Positions 12,166 through 27,100 of a stretch of 64,000 nucleotides of DNA are shown piece by piece; within the stretch, counting starts at the first letter, position 1; each line of letters begins with the position of its first letter. The position numbers and the translations under genes are program-made. Below the pieces are notes generated by a model. That model saw only the letters and a program-made list of their open reading frames with translations, was not told where the DNA came from and ran no database searches. Source of the stretch: Notamacropus eugenii (taxonomy: Eukaryota; Chordata; Mammalia; Diprotodontia; Macropodidae); assembly GCF_028372415.1 (NCBI RefSeq), contig NC_092878.1, forward strand, positions 27,262,903 through 27,326,902, in the 5' to 3' direction.

Positions 12166-15100
12166 CTCTCTCTCTCTCACAAACACTCCATCTCCTATCA
12201 CTGCGCCTTTGAACTGGTTGCCCTTCACGCCTGGAACGTACTCCCTCCTTACCTCTGCCTTCTCTTTCTTTAAGACAAAGCTCAATCACAAGCTTCTATG
12301 TTAAGTACTTCTTTCCAAACTATTTTGTATTTAAAATATTTTACATATTTGTATTTATTCACTTCAAATTTATGTTTTGTATATTTTTACATATAGTTGA
12401 CTCTCATTATTCAAAGCTTCCATATTTACAGATCTGCCTACTCACTAAAATTTATTTATAATTCCAAAATCAATACTTGTGGCATTTTTTGTGTTCATTC
12501 ATGGACATGTGCATTTTTTCAACACATTCCCAGTGAAAGTTCAACAAGGCAATGCTCTGCCTTCTTGTTTCAGCTCTCATACTTTAAACAACTTTCTTTT
12601 GCAGTCTATTTCGTGTCACTTTTTTATATTTTTGTGCTTTTCGCTAGTGATTTTGCTTTTTAACAGGACCCCCAACCAGAGCACTGAAGTGTTGTCTACC
12701 ATTCCTAAGCACAAGAAGGTTGTAATGTGACTCCCTGAGGAAATATGTCTGTTAGATAAGCTTCGTTCTAGCACGAGTTCCAATGCTGCTGGCTGTGAGC
12801 TCAATGTTAATGAAATCAACAAAAGAAAAAGGAGAGGAAATTTACCAATGTGTCCGCGAGGCTGCTTTAGAAAGTGCTGAAGTAAGTGTTGTGACTGGAG
12901 GCTCAAATGAACCTGCCTTCCTATTTCCCCTAGGAGCAATAGTTCAGTATTCGTGAATTCAGCATTTGCCATAACTTTATAGAATATAATTACTGTGAAT
13001 GAAGAGAACTGGCTATTCTTGTGGTCTCATTCGTTATATTTTTATCTTCAGTGCCTAATACAGTGTGGAGCACTTAGCAGGTGCTTAATAAACACTTAAT
13101 TGGCTAATAGTTTATGGGAAGCAAAGTGATTTACCACGTTTGGTCCCTTTATGAACTGATGCAGATGAAAGGGAGCAGAACAAGAACAATTTATACAATA
13201 ACATTACAGAGAAGAGTAACTCTGCAAGACTTCAGAACTCTGATCAATCCAACGACAAACATCCTATAAAAGAATACAGATTAAACACGTCACTTCAAAT
13301 GAAGAAACATATTTTTGGCCATAGCTAATTATGGAAACTTATTTTGCTGCACTATTTATCTACATATTGAGGACTTTATTCTTCCACTTTTTTGTGTTGT
13401 ATTAAAATTTCTCAAGGGGGAGGGGCTGGTGTAAAGGATAGATTAAAAAAGAAATCAAGATCTAAAAAAAGGTGCTACTGCTGAAAACTTCTGAGTATAA
13501 CAGTGATATGAAGAAAGCTGTGTTTTGAGAATTTTTGTCTGACAGCGAATGGTATTGGCCTCCAGTAAAAATCCTCTGGTGTCTTATCTGACCTGGATCC
13601 TTGAGAGGGCTATATGAGCAGAGTACAAGTTCTGGTAGATCCTCCCAAATCAGAAAAGCTTAGACCCAGTGCTGTATTATGGTGCCTGTCATTCATGGTC
13701 CCAAGTGTAAAGAAATTCATCATGGGGTTGGCCACAGAAACACAGAAAGATCTTTTTTAAAGGCATCAAGTTGTATTATCAGTAGAGAGAGGGATACTTA
13801 CATAGACTAAATTACAGATCCTTTAAACATTAAAGTAATAAATGGCATGCATCATGGTGAGTGATCTTAGAATTATGCAAAAGAGTATTTTGTTGTCAAT
13901 ATTTACTCCCCCAATCTAGATCAATGGTTCCCAGCATTTTCTGTTCCACAAACTCCTTTCTAAAAATACGTTGTGAACTACCAGAGTAATCTAATATATA
14001 CTACTCATTTATTTACTGTTTAAAAACTATCAAAGATCTTCAGGATGAAGCCTTTAGAACTGACTGCAATAAACTGCTTAGTGTTTGCAAACAACTAAAT
14101 GGGAACCAATGATCTAGATACTAGCTTGGGGGTAGTTGTAATAGGGGGGTGGAGGAAGAAAGTTCTATTCAGACAATCAGCATCAACATTTTCTGCAAAT
14201 ATTTTTACCTTTGTGCTAATGTAATAACAGAAGTAGCTTTATTTTTTCAGAAGAAAGATTTCTGTCTCTTCCTCCCCTCCCACCTCAGGGATTGAAATGG
14301 AGAACTTGGGTAAAGGGACCTCTAGTCCCTTTGTTCAAGACAACTGATATTAACACAGGGTGTATGGTCAGTGAAAGTACGCTGCACAGACAATAAAAAC
14401 AGCCTGTTACCAAGAAACAGTAACTCTGGTCTAATAATTCATCCACAGGAACGTTCAAACCAAAAATTGTATAAAAACACAATGCCCACATTTTCTGACA
14501 GGAACTTAGTTTCGTATGTTCCTTGTTTGTCCATGCTTTTTCCAGTGTTATTATCAGACTATTACTTTAGCTAGTTTTGCACAGCAATCAGTTTCCATGA
14601 TGGATCAGAAAGTTCTCTGGTTTGGTGTTTTTTGTAATGGATTTATTGCTATGCCAGACCTACAACAGAACTTCCTGAACAGGCAATAATAACACCCCTA
14701 TCATCTCTCTGATTTTAATAGGTTATAAGACAACTGAACTGGTCCCACATAGTTATGGCACCTAGAATTTTTCAGACATGGGACAGTTCAAATTACTTTG
14801 TTTTCCAATATTTACTGAATAAAGTATAAGTCATTCCCTAATTGATAAATGGTCAAAAGATATGAACAGGGAGTTCTCAGAGGAAGAAATTAAAGATATC
14901 TACAGTCATATGAAAAAATGCTCTAAATCATTATTGAATAGAGAGATGCAAATCAAAACAACTCTGAGGTACATCATAGCTATCAGACTGGCTAACATGA
15001 CAAACCAGGAAGATGATAAATGTTGGAGAAGATGTGGGAGAGCTGGAACACCAATTCATTGTTGGTGGAGTTGTGAGCTGATCCAACCATTCTGGAGAGC

Positions 15101-18100
15101 AATTTGGACTATGCCCACAGGGCTACAAAAATGTGCATACTCTTTGACCCAGCAATATCACTTCTAGGAAGGACTGCATCCCAAAGAGATCATAAAAATG
15201 GGAAAGGGTCCCACAGGTACAAAAATATTTATAGCAGTTCTCTTTGTAGTGGCCAAAAACTGGAAATCAAGGGGATGCTCATAAATTGGGGAATGGCTGA
15301 ACAAGTTCTGGTATATGAATGTAATGGAATACTATCGTGCTATGAGAAATGATGAACAGGAAGACTTCAGAAAGGCCCGAAAGGAGTTATATGAACTGAT
15401 GCTGAGTGAAAGGAGCAGAACCAGGGGACCTTTGTACACAGCAACAACCACAGTGTGCAAGGAATTTTTCTGGTAGACTTAGTACTGCATTGCAATACAA
15501 GGACTGAAAAAATTTCCAATGGACTCTTGAGGCAAAATGTCTTCCACATCCAGAGAAAGAACTATGGAATTGGATCGCAGAATAAAGCAGACCATTTTCC
15601 TTTGTATTGTGTTTTGTTTTGTTTTATGATTTCTCCCATTCATTTTAATTCTTCTATACAACATGACTAAGGCGAAAATGTATTTAATAGGAATTTATAT
15701 GTGTAGAACCTATATAAAATTGTATGCCATCTCAAATGGGGAGGGAGAGGAAAAAAATCTAAGATATTTGGAAGTGATAACTAATAAATAAAATAATTTA
15801 ATTTAAAAAAAAATGAAATGTAATAAGCTACAATTCAAGAAATAAATCCTTGCCTACATCTTGCCACAAGCAATATCTTACAGGTTTGGACTGTGTTATA
15901 TTGTTATGTTTAATATATCATTATCATATCATATCATAAGATTATAAACTCCTCAGGAGCTGTACTTGTCATTTTTTTACTCCTGATCAGCTTGTACATT
16001 CTGTTAACCGTGACAGATTTAGAACTTAAGCATTCTAACAGTAAAAATTTAAAAATTAAAAATAAAGCACACCATGTATTAGCCTTGGGTCAGTAATCAT
16101 TACTATCATACTTTATATGGAAACAAATAATAAAAGAAAATTTTGGACACAGCCAATGTGGGAATTTATTTTGTCGGATTATACAGCTATGTATTGAAGG
16201 CTTTATTTTTGTTGGTTTTTAGGGAAGGAGAAGAAGGTTGTAGGAAGGACAGATTAAAAAAATTTTTAAGGGATTGGGGGGAGATGAGAAAAACAGTGCT
16301 TATTCCCTCAATTGTTAGTGAGCTCAAACCACAATCTGGGTGTCTTGGGAAAAGGGAATTTGTATAGGGAAAATACTAAAAGTGAATATTAAAACAGGTT
16401 ACGGTTAAATGAACAAGGCCAGAAGGCCATTTTTATGTTCTTCTAAGAAAATGTTTATTTTTCCTAATATATTTTGTTCTGACAGAGAATTTACCAACCA
16501 AAATCACAAAATAACCTGATACAAACTAAGTCTTTTATGTTTCTCTAAATGATTATTAACCACTCCTCACCACATAGTAATATTTCATTTGTAAGGCAGT
16601 GAGGTGGCAGTAGATAGAGTGCTGGACCTGGAGTCAGAAAGACTTATCTTTGTGAGTTCCAATCCATCCTCAGATATTTACTAGCTTTGTAACCCTGGGC
16701 AAGTCATTTAACCCTGTTTGCCTCAGTTTCCTCATCTATAAAATGAGCTGCAGAGGGAAATGGCAAACCACTCCAATATTTTTGTCAAGAAAACTCTAAA
16801 TGGGGTCACAAAATCAGACATGACAGAAAAACAACTAAACAACAACGATGTTCCATTTCAATTACGTATCATTGTTCGTTTCACTACCCAATAGTATTTT
16901 ATCACAAATAACAGTACTATGAGTATACAGATACATAAGTGATTTTTTTTCTCTTGCTGCCACTAACCACCTTGGATTGTAACAGTGAAACATCTGGCTC
17001 AGAGAACATGAAAAATTTATTAATTTTTCTTCCATGATTCCAACTTTTCCCCATAATAGCTATACCAATTCATAACTCCATCAACAGTGAATTAATGTAT
17101 CTAACAGCCCAACCAACATTCACATTCTGTCCACCTTTTCTTATCTTTCATACTTTGATGGGTATGAGGGAAACTCAGGTTACAACTTTTTGCAGTGATT
17201 TTCAACATTTACATTTTTTATCTTATTACTTTTATCTTTTTAAAATTACTATTTTTTGTTTTTATATCAGTTTTATTTTTGGATATATCTTTCAACCCTT
17301 CCTACCCATTCAGCTTGTAAAACTAGCCAATACATCCATCAAGTCTAAAACACACGCGACATTCAATCCCCATAGTTTCCCCACCCTTGCCAAGAAGAGA
17401 GCAGAAGGCAACCTGATGGGGGGGAGGGAGGAAGGGAGGAGGAATCTTTGCATTAAATAATCTCTGATTTCCATAGATCTGCAAATTACATAGGGAACTA
17501 ACAGAAACATATAACCAAGTACTATTCCCGTAGGTAAGTGTGAACAATAGAACAAGTAGGTCTCCAAAGTACAACAGCATACTATAGACAATTGTATGAA
17601 AAACTGCCCCAAATCACTAATAACAATTAGAGAAATAAAAATCAAAACAACCGAGATTTCACTTCGCATTCCCCAATTACACAAGATGTCAAAAATGGAA
17701 ACAGTCCAAGTTGGACAGGCACATTAATATTACACTGATGATGGAGCTGTGAATTTCTTCTGCAAAAGGATTTTGCAATTTTGCTAAGAACTAAAATGTT
17801 CACAGTCTTTGACCCTGAGATCAAATTGCTAGATGTACCTCAAGACAACCAAAGACCAAAAGAAAAGTCCCACATACACCAACATGATTATAACAGCAGT
17901 TGTGATGGGAAAGAACTGGAAATAAGTGTCTGGGGAAAGTCTAAACAGATTCTGGTACAAGAATGTCATAGAATATTACTGTGGTACAAAAAAATGAAGA
18001 TGAACAATTCTGAGAAGCATGTGAAGACTTAGAAAATGCATCTCCCTCAATTCTTTTTTTCATGAGGGGGAAGAGGGAAGTAGACATCTCCAAGAGTAGA

Positions 18101-21100
18101 ACAACATCTTTCTCAGACTCAATTGTGTGCTGGTTTAGTTTTGCTGAAATGCCTTCCCTCCCCCCACTTTCTTTTTCATTCTTTGTTAAAAGATTACTTC
18201 TTTTTTTGTAAAAAAGAAGGCTCACTGGGTAAGAGAGGGATGATTATTTTGGAAATTAAGGTGACATTAAAAACAAAAACATCAATAAAAAGTTTTTAGT
18301 AAGTAAATAATTGTCATATAACACCACTTAGCCACTTAGATACCATCTATATGTCATAGTATTCTCTTCAGTAAAGTACAGAAATATTACTGATTTAAAC
18401 TGAAAGCTACCGTTCATTCCCCACCAACTGCACTCCTCAGATTTACCTCCATCATCATACCGCTCTGAGCACTTTCTGCTGTGCTATATTTTAATTCCCC
18501 TCAATAAACCGCAAGCTGCTTCAAGGCAGAGATGATATTTCTTTTTCTTATTTGTATCCCCAGCACTTAGTTCAGTGCCTACTATGTAATGGGCTCTTAA
18601 TGTTTATTGTATTGTACTGATTATCACCCACAAAACTCAACTAATATTGCATAAAAATACTTTATCAATGCCAATACAATGACCCCTGTATTAGTGTTAA
18701 CTGGGATGAAAATAGAAGACAGACATTCAAAAACAGTGGATCATCTATTAGTCGTTTATAAATATTTTCCTAATTATATTTTAGCCCAATATTGAAATTA
18801 ATTTTCATTCTGACAAATGCACACATCAATTTAATTGGTAGTGGAGAGAAATGTTCTAGGAATATCTACTACAAGGATACACATAAACCACATACAAATA
18901 TCTGAAGTTGACTGTATATTTAAAAAAAAATCCTCAGCTTTTAATCCCCTAGACAAGGGATACAAATAAATCATATGCAAGCCATGACCATCATTTACTA
19001 CATCAATAGCCTCAGACAAAACACTTCACTTCTCTAGGGCTCCATTTGTTTACCTGTAAAATGAGGTAGTCGGACTAAATGATCTCCCTTTCCAACTATA
19101 AACCTATGATCCTCTAATTCTCCTGGACCCTGGTTTTTCCTCAAGTGAAAACTAAGAGTACTGGCTATAACAACATAAGAAAGAACAACAACAACCAAAT
19201 GCTGTATAATGAGAATGACCAACGTTAATCCCAGAGAAGAGTTGAGAAAATGTGATCTCCTTTCTACTTTCAGGGCCAAGGTGGGTAACTATGGGTGTGA
19301 AGTACTGTACACTGTCAGACACAAGTCAATAGGTAGTTTGGTTTGACTGGACCGGACTGCTTTTTGTACTCTCTCTTCCTATTTTTGTTACGAAGAAAGA
19401 GTCATAAAGTTGAGGAAGAGAATTCCTCAATACATTCAAGAATGGATGTGATATAATAATAAACTGAATCAATTAAAATCAAAAGGAAGTTGAACTCAAA
19501 GGTTATGAAGTTCCCTTTTAGTCCTAATATTTTATGAAGCCACATACTCTATGATGAAGCAATGTACAATGGTAGATTTGGCATCAGCGTCTTCAGAGTA
19601 TTCAAATCAGGGCTCTGCCATTTACTAGCTGTGTCCTTAGGCAAATAATGTGGCTATAAATCTTGGTTTCCTCATTTGCAAAATTACTCTAATAATTATA
19701 CCACTTAATTGGGTTATTTTGAAGATCACAAGAGAGAACATAGGTAAAAATGTTGTAAACAATACAGTGCGTCATGTAGTTTTTTAAAAAATAATTTAAA
19801 TATCAATCCTTTTTACGTTGCCTAAAATTCTCCTGTGCATTCCTATCTCTCCTCCCTCCCACAGAGCCACCCCTTATAACAAATAATTTTTAAAAAAATA
19901 AAATAGGAAAAAGAGGAGGGAAAAGTCAGCAAAAACCACACCTGAGTGGTCCCTACTCCCTCCAATGGAGAGTGAGGAGTCTTCTCATACCTCTTCTGTA
20001 GGGTCAGGTTTGTTCTTTATAGTTTTTCAATACTCAGTTGTAGCTTTAAACATTCACTTGGTTTTTTCCTACTATCAACAACAACTGTTGTTGTCACTGT
20101 TTAAAATTTTTTCTTCATTGTCTACTTCACTTTGAATCTTGTAAATAGGGGCTTAGTTTAAGAAGGTCTGAGTGCCACTTTAAGGAGCCCCCCAGCTTTG
20201 AGAACGCAGATGTTGTGCTTCTCTCTCCAGTAACTATGGTCAGACAGCTGTAACTGTCTGTTGAATTATGGTCAGGCAGAGGAAGTTGTGTCTGTTGATT
20301 ACTCTGAGGCTTATTGACTGGAAGTGTTTGTTTGGCCAGAGGAGAACTCTGGGAAGCCGCTAAAGTAGCCCCCTGGCTTTGAAAACCCCTCTCTGGTAAC
20401 TACGGTCAGATAGTTGGGGTCCAACTGTCTGTTGAGTTCAGGTAGAGCAAGCCATGACTGTTGATCTTTTGATTTCTCTGTATTTTCTTTGAAGTTCAGG
20501 GTGCTGGCTCCCCCAAAGTGGGTGAGTGATATATGTACTTGGTTAAAAGAGCGATACAACTGCTTGATAAAAGTGATTGTTAACCCCATCAAAAAAAGAG
20601 GATCTTGTAAATCTTCCTGTAAGTCTTTCCACGTCGCTTTGCACTCATCTTTCTTACAGTCTGGTAATATTCTGTTACATTCATATGCCACAGTTTTTTT
20701 GGTCATTGTCCAATTGATGAAATCTTTGCTTCCAGTCCTCTGCTACTACAAAGAAGTGCCGCCATAAGTATTTTAATAATGACCACAGGAGTAGAATCTC
20801 TGGGTCAAAGGGATAGACACTATATCCATTTTATTTGCATACTTCCAAACTTTTTTTGAATGGTTATACTAATTCATCATTCCATCCAATCAGGTATGCC
20901 TATCTTTTGAGAACCTAATCAACAACGACAAAGAGAGGCACAAAGTAGAACCATGAGGTTGTTCTGATAACGTACTCTTCTAGGGATGAATATTCTTTTA
21001 TGTTGGTGTTAACAGTTTGCAATTCCTTTTTTTTGAGAACTGTTTAACATCCCTTGATGACTTTTCTATTAGGAAAAACTATTATCATTGCTAGTAACAT

Positions 21101-24100
21101 TTCTCTCGACTCATACCTTCAAACTACCTGCCTATATTCAGGGGTGTCCTGGAACCAGCTCGTACTTAAATTTTTCATTGTGAGCATTTACACTTCCAAA
21201 ATTGGCTAACTACAAATCAGGGATTGATTTAGTGTTCTGCTGTTTGTCTAGACTTAATAAAATGATGGAGGAAATATTAATGATGAAGATTAAGCTTAAG
21301 TGTGCCCTGCTATACATACTACCCATCCTTAGTCAGTTGTTAAAATATTTACCAGCATAGCCCTTCCTATTCTTAGTCAATTTAAGCAAAACTGAAAATT
21401 AAAAGACCATCCTAGCAGAGATCAAGATGTTCAACAAATATTTGTTCGTTTTGTTTCTCAGTTACAAATACACTGTTCAGTGAGGTCATTTAGAAGAGAT
21501 GAGCATTCAGTACACAGGTTAGAAATTGTAATCAATGCTAATTGACAGAGCAGAGATAAGAGATCTTGCACCATCCTCTGACAAGGCCAGCAGGCCATGG
21601 CATGGCATGGGGAGTACATGAGAACATCTTAGGTTTGGTCACATTTGACAAACAGGAATAATAAACAGGGGATGTTTCTTCGTTTTGGGGAGGGGAAAGG
21701 GCAAGTGCCAGTCAGTGCTCTCTGAGGCATGGAAAGAGTAATACCAGAGTGAGAGCTTATGGCTTAAAGTTCTTGAGAGCAGCTGAGGGGGGCATTCTGG
21801 TCTCTTCAGATACTGTACAAAGCCATGCAGGTAAATTCCAGTAGAACAAAGGCTGTATGATGGATGTCCAAGTCGTAATATTTCATTTTCATCTTAATTT
21901 GTTCCTGTCAGTCGCTACACTGGCTCCTTGAGTGCCTGGGATTCTGTTGCAGAGCACAAAGCCAATATGGCCACTGGGTAGGTGGGGATGGATATTCCAC
22001 CACAAAGAACAGAGAGTTGGGAATTCCCTCACCAAGGAATAAGGTTCAGATTTAGTCATCAGCGCTCACCCAGACAGCAGAAGATATGATCACTTCAATA
22101 CTGTCTTTACTTGCTGATAATTCTCTTTAACTAGCTCTTGGCAGAATCCATGAGATCTGAGGATTTAATAATGATGACATCAAAACCATCCTGGTTCTGC
22201 TGCATGAACCTAAAACTGATTTCCAAGGCCAGCTTTGGGATGGAATAGTCCACTGTTATACCCCACAAATCCTTCTTAAAGCCTAGGATCATATTTTTGT
22301 CAATTTCACAGTAAACTCTGTATCGATGTTTTTAAGATGAATGTTTCAAGACATCTTAGAGGACACCCTCATCCTCTTTTCATATCATCTGGACCTTTTT
22401 TTGGCTGCAGGTCAGTCGGGCCATTGCCTCCTAGTATAAGAACTCATCTATCTCTGTAAAGATTGCAGCCCCAGAAGATTGCCTTAGGTCTTACTGCAGA
22501 AGACTAGGATCTCCTAAGAGCAGGAGTGTTGGTAGCACAGCAGCTTATCCACCTGCAGGGACATGGCCCAGACTTCCAGAAACAAATCCTCTTAGATGGT
22601 GAGGAGGGAAAGGGAAGGAAAGTCTAGATGGTGCAAAAAGATAACTTTACATTTGATTTAAAGAAAAACTTTAGATCAGAGCTATCTCAAAGTGAAAGGC
22701 TTGTCTTGGGAATTTCTTCCTCACAGTAGGCAGAGTTTAGATGACTTAATTGTAGGGGAACTTTTTCAGGTAGAGTTTGAATCAGATGGTTTTCAAAGTC
22801 CTTTCCAACACTTAAAATCTGCATTTTTATAAAAAATCTGTCTCCTTAGAATTAAATGTAATAAAGTATGAATTAATTCTGAGTAATCTTGAATATACTT
22901 AAGAATGTAGAAACAGGATTAGGCTGATAGGAAGAGAATTTCTCTTCTTCCAGCTAACCATCTCTAGTTCCTTCAACCCATTATCCTATGCCATTAACTT
23001 GAGGACCACCACCATTGGATTTATCTTTTGTTAGACACACTTCAACTTGTATCAGTGTCCTTCCTAAAAAGGAACCCAAAACTAAACAAGTCAATAAGCA
23101 CTGGAGATACAAAGAAAGGAAAAATCCAAGCAAAACCAAAGAAACAAAAAAATCCCAACACTATAGATGTGGTCTGACCAAGGCTAGTTAGTACAGGCAT
23201 ACCTCAAAGATGTTGCAGGTTCAGTTCCGGACTACAGTAATAAAGAGAATACTGAAATAAAGTGAATCACATGAATATTTTGGTTTTCTCCCCCAAAAAT
23301 GTTATAAAACATATAAAAGTAATGTTTATCACTATGCTGTAGTCTATTAAATATGCAATAGTATTATATCCTAAAAAAAAATCAACATACATACCTTACT
23401 TAAAAAATACTTAATTGATAAAAAAAAAAATGCTAATCATCACCTGAGCCTTCAGTGAGTTGAAATGTTTTTGCTGGTGTTGGGTCTTGCCTTTATGCTG
23501 ATGGTTACTGACTGATGAGGATGATGGTTGCTGAAGGCTGGGGTGGTAATTTCTTAAAATATGACAACAAGGACATTTGCCACATCAATTGACTCTTCCT
23601 TTTACCTGAACATGTAGAAGTCGCTGTAGGGTTATTTACTGGCCTAATTTCAATATTATTGTGTCTCAAGAGAATTAGGGAGACATGAGGAGATGGTTAA
23701 AGAGGAGAACTGCTCAGTGGATGGAGCAGTCAGAACACACTCAACATTTATCCATTAAGTTCCGCATCTTGTATGGGCCTGGTTCATGGTGTCCTAAAAC
23801 AATGACAATAGTAACATCAAAGATCTCTGATCACAGATCACCACCACAGATATAATAATAAGGATGAATAGTTTGAAATATTGTGAGAAATACCAATGTA
23901 AGCATAAGCTGTTGGAAAAAATGGCGCCAGTAGATACACTTAGCACAGCGTCGCCACAAATCTTCAATTTCTAAAAAGTGCACTCTCTGCAAAGCACAAT
24001 TAAGTGAAGCTCAATGAAATGAGGTATGTCTGCATAGCAGAAATAGAACTTCCTTGGCCCTGGACACTCAAATTGCTTAATGCAGACATATCAAATTGTG

Positions 24101-27100
24101 AGGTCAGAACTTTTAATTTAGGATTATTTCTATCATGATAAAATTTTTATGTTAACTATATTGTCATAATGAAACAGACTACAGCAGTGAATTTCTCTTA
24201 ACAAAGATCTGATATTCAAAATATGTAGAGAATTGATCAAAATTAATACAGTTCACTCCCCAAGTCAAAGAATATGAGCAGACAAATTCTCAAGAGAATA
24301 TAAGCTACCAACAATCACATTAAAAAAATGCTCCAAATCAAATAAGAAAATGCAAATTAAAAAACTCTGAAACGACACACCCATCAGATTAGCAAAAATA
24401 ATAACAAAAAAGGAAAATGACAATTGCTGGAGGGGCTGTGGGAAGACAGGGGCACAAATGCACAGTTAGGAATTGTGAATGGGTCCAACCATTCTGGGAT
24501 GCAACTTGAAACTACTCCCAAAGTCATTTATACCCTTTAGCCCAGAGATACCACTACTAGCAATATTGCCCTCCTCTCAAGAGGTCAAAGAAAGAAGAAA
24601 AGGACTCACAAATATATAAAAATATTTATAATGGCATTTTTGTTGTAGAAAGAATGGGAAACAAAGTAGGTACTTCTCAATTGGCTAATAGCTGAATAAA
24701 TCATGGCATATAAATATAATGGAATGTTATTGTGCTATAAGAAATGACACAAGGAATGGATTCACATAAACCTGGAAAATACTGTATAAACTGCTAAAGT
24801 CAAGTGCAGTGAGCAGAACCAGGGGAACAATCAACACAATAGCTACAACAACAAAAGACTTAAGAACTCTGATTAGTACAAGGCATTACTCCAGAAGACT
24901 GATGATGACTTGTGCCTTCAGCCTCTGAGAGGGAAGAGACTGGACGTATGAAATGAAATAAGCTTTTTTAGCCATGGAAAATGTGTGAATTTGTCCTGCT
25001 TGACTCCACGTTTGTTTTGAGAGAAGGAAACAACAGGGATACAAAAAGAAGAAAAGAAAAGCATGTCAACGATGTAGGGCAGTCAGTACTATCCTATTAC
25101 ATCCAATATACTTTTTTAAAAGCTACATATTCTTTTAAAATAAATTTAATCGGCACCATAAGGGAACAATATAGATCAACTCATTGAAGCAGCCTTTCTC
25201 TACTCGTCCCGTCATGAGTTTCATAGATGAAATTCATAAAACCATTCTACTAATTATGTTCATGTTCAGTTTTCAAATGAACCTGGCTTCACAGTACCTC
25301 CTGAATACAACCCCTTCTCTCTTCTGACACAGCTACGACTCTGCTACATGCCCTCATCAACTCATGCCTACACTGCTACTCCAGCAGCCTGCTGGCTGTC
25401 TCTCCCTTCCTCACTCAGTAAATTCCAGTAGCCCCCAATCCCTTCCAAGAGCAAACATGAAAGCCTATCACACACAGGCCTTCACACACCCTCCTTCTCC
25501 AACTTTTCCAATCTTTTTTACATCTTGAGCTCCCTTGGACTCTGCAATCCAGTGACAAAAGGTGCATTTGATGTTCCTCCCACAAGAGCTCCATCTCCCA
25601 ACTTCACGTATGTTCACTGGGCCCCAGACCTAAAATGCTCCTCCTCCCTATCTTTGTTTCTTGGCTTCCTTCAAGTCTAAGCTAAAATTACACCTTTTAT
25701 AGGAAGCATTTTCCTGATTCCCCCTTAATTCTAGTGTCCCTTCTCTGTTGATTATTTCCAGTTTATCCTGTCTATAAACTATCTTTGTATCTCCAGAACT
25801 TAGCAAGGAACCTGGCACAAAGTAGATGCTTAATAAATGTTTATTGACTGACAACTATATCCAAACCCCCTGTAGACAATAATAACCTACCTGAACTGAT
25901 TTGTCAATGATTAAGGTACTTCCAACTCCATCTCAATGATTCTCAATCCTCAGTTGCCACTGGGGAGTTAAACCTCATTCTCCATCCTCCACCACTCAAC
26001 CTAAAGATAACCACATCCTTCAGCTGTGCTCTCTGGAATGCCTGATCCATAAGTAATAAATTAAATTATTTTCAATCCTTTTCCTTTCTCACTCCCTTTA
26101 TCTTCTTGAACTCACTGAGCCTCAGTTCCCTCCTGATGACAAAACTTACCCAACAGCCCTTTCTAGCACTGGCTGACTTGTTCATTCCTTGTTTCCCACT
26201 GCCACTTCCAGGCTTTTCCACTATCACTCTCACTGTGTAACTTCTCCTGCTCTAAAGTTAATTCAATCCATATTTATCACCCAATGGAGAATGTGGTAGT
26301 TGCAGCCTACAGACCTCCAAATCACTCTTTTCTTCTTCAATGAGTTCAGGACCTAATAGCCTTTCTCTCCTGCCCTAGGAAATTTCTAGGGACGTCAGCA
26401 TACATAATGATATACCCTCTAACACCCTACCCTTCAAATTCCTCAACTTCTGCCTCCACTTGGCCACAGATACACAGAGAGGGTCATATCCAAGAGTGTG
26501 ACACCATCCACAAGTGCTGCACAAATCATGCTCATGAAGTATGGAGTTTCTTTATCTGATCACAATCTCTTGTGACTCCAACCCCATCATCTCCCTTGGA
26601 ACTCCAAACCCCATTCTTACTCTTCACCACAACCTCTAATCCCACTTCTTTCCCAGACCAACACCCACGCACTTGCTTACACTCTCTTCTCTTCCTCATC
26701 TCAACTCCTTGACAAACCAGTCCAACTTTACACTGTATATTTCATGAGTACCTTGCCCCTCTGGCCTATCAAATATCTTGCTCCAGTCCTGTATTTACAC
26801 CCTTCTTTCTCATATGCTTCCTGGATCCACTACAAGATTATGTCACATAATCTCAACTAGGCTCTCATTGTGGCAAGGCTATCCTTTTATATCTCTCTGA
26901 CTTATTGTTCTACTTACCATAAACAGCTTTTGTAACTCTTCTCCACTCTCCTCAAACCTCCTGAAGTTCTCCTTTTCCCCACCTTCTCAACTGAGAATCT
27001 TGCTTCATATTTCACTGAAAAAATTGAGGTCATTAAACTGGAACGCTAATGCATTGCTGGTGGGAGTTGTGAACTGAACTAACCATTCTGAATGAAGAGC

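Larger units (their letters stand above)
11835..13112 (+). repeat. L2 LINE 3' part split by a Tigger-like insertion
   Basis: L2 text runs from about 11835 (CTCATTACCTCTTTGCATAG ... TATTCCAATGTATCCTACAC) to about 12393. It resumes after a DNA transposon at about 13015 with TTCAGTGCCTAATACAGTGT and GGTGCTTAATAAACACTTAA, the L2 3' end. Confidence 0.75.

Noticed and set aside
12616..12972. 118-codon minus-strand open frame
   Set aside because: Antisense shadow of the Tigger-like relic.
17095..17684. Overlapping open frames on both strands of about 120 codons
   Set aside because: AT-rich intronic sequence with hydrophobic, low-complexity readings and no splice or homology support.
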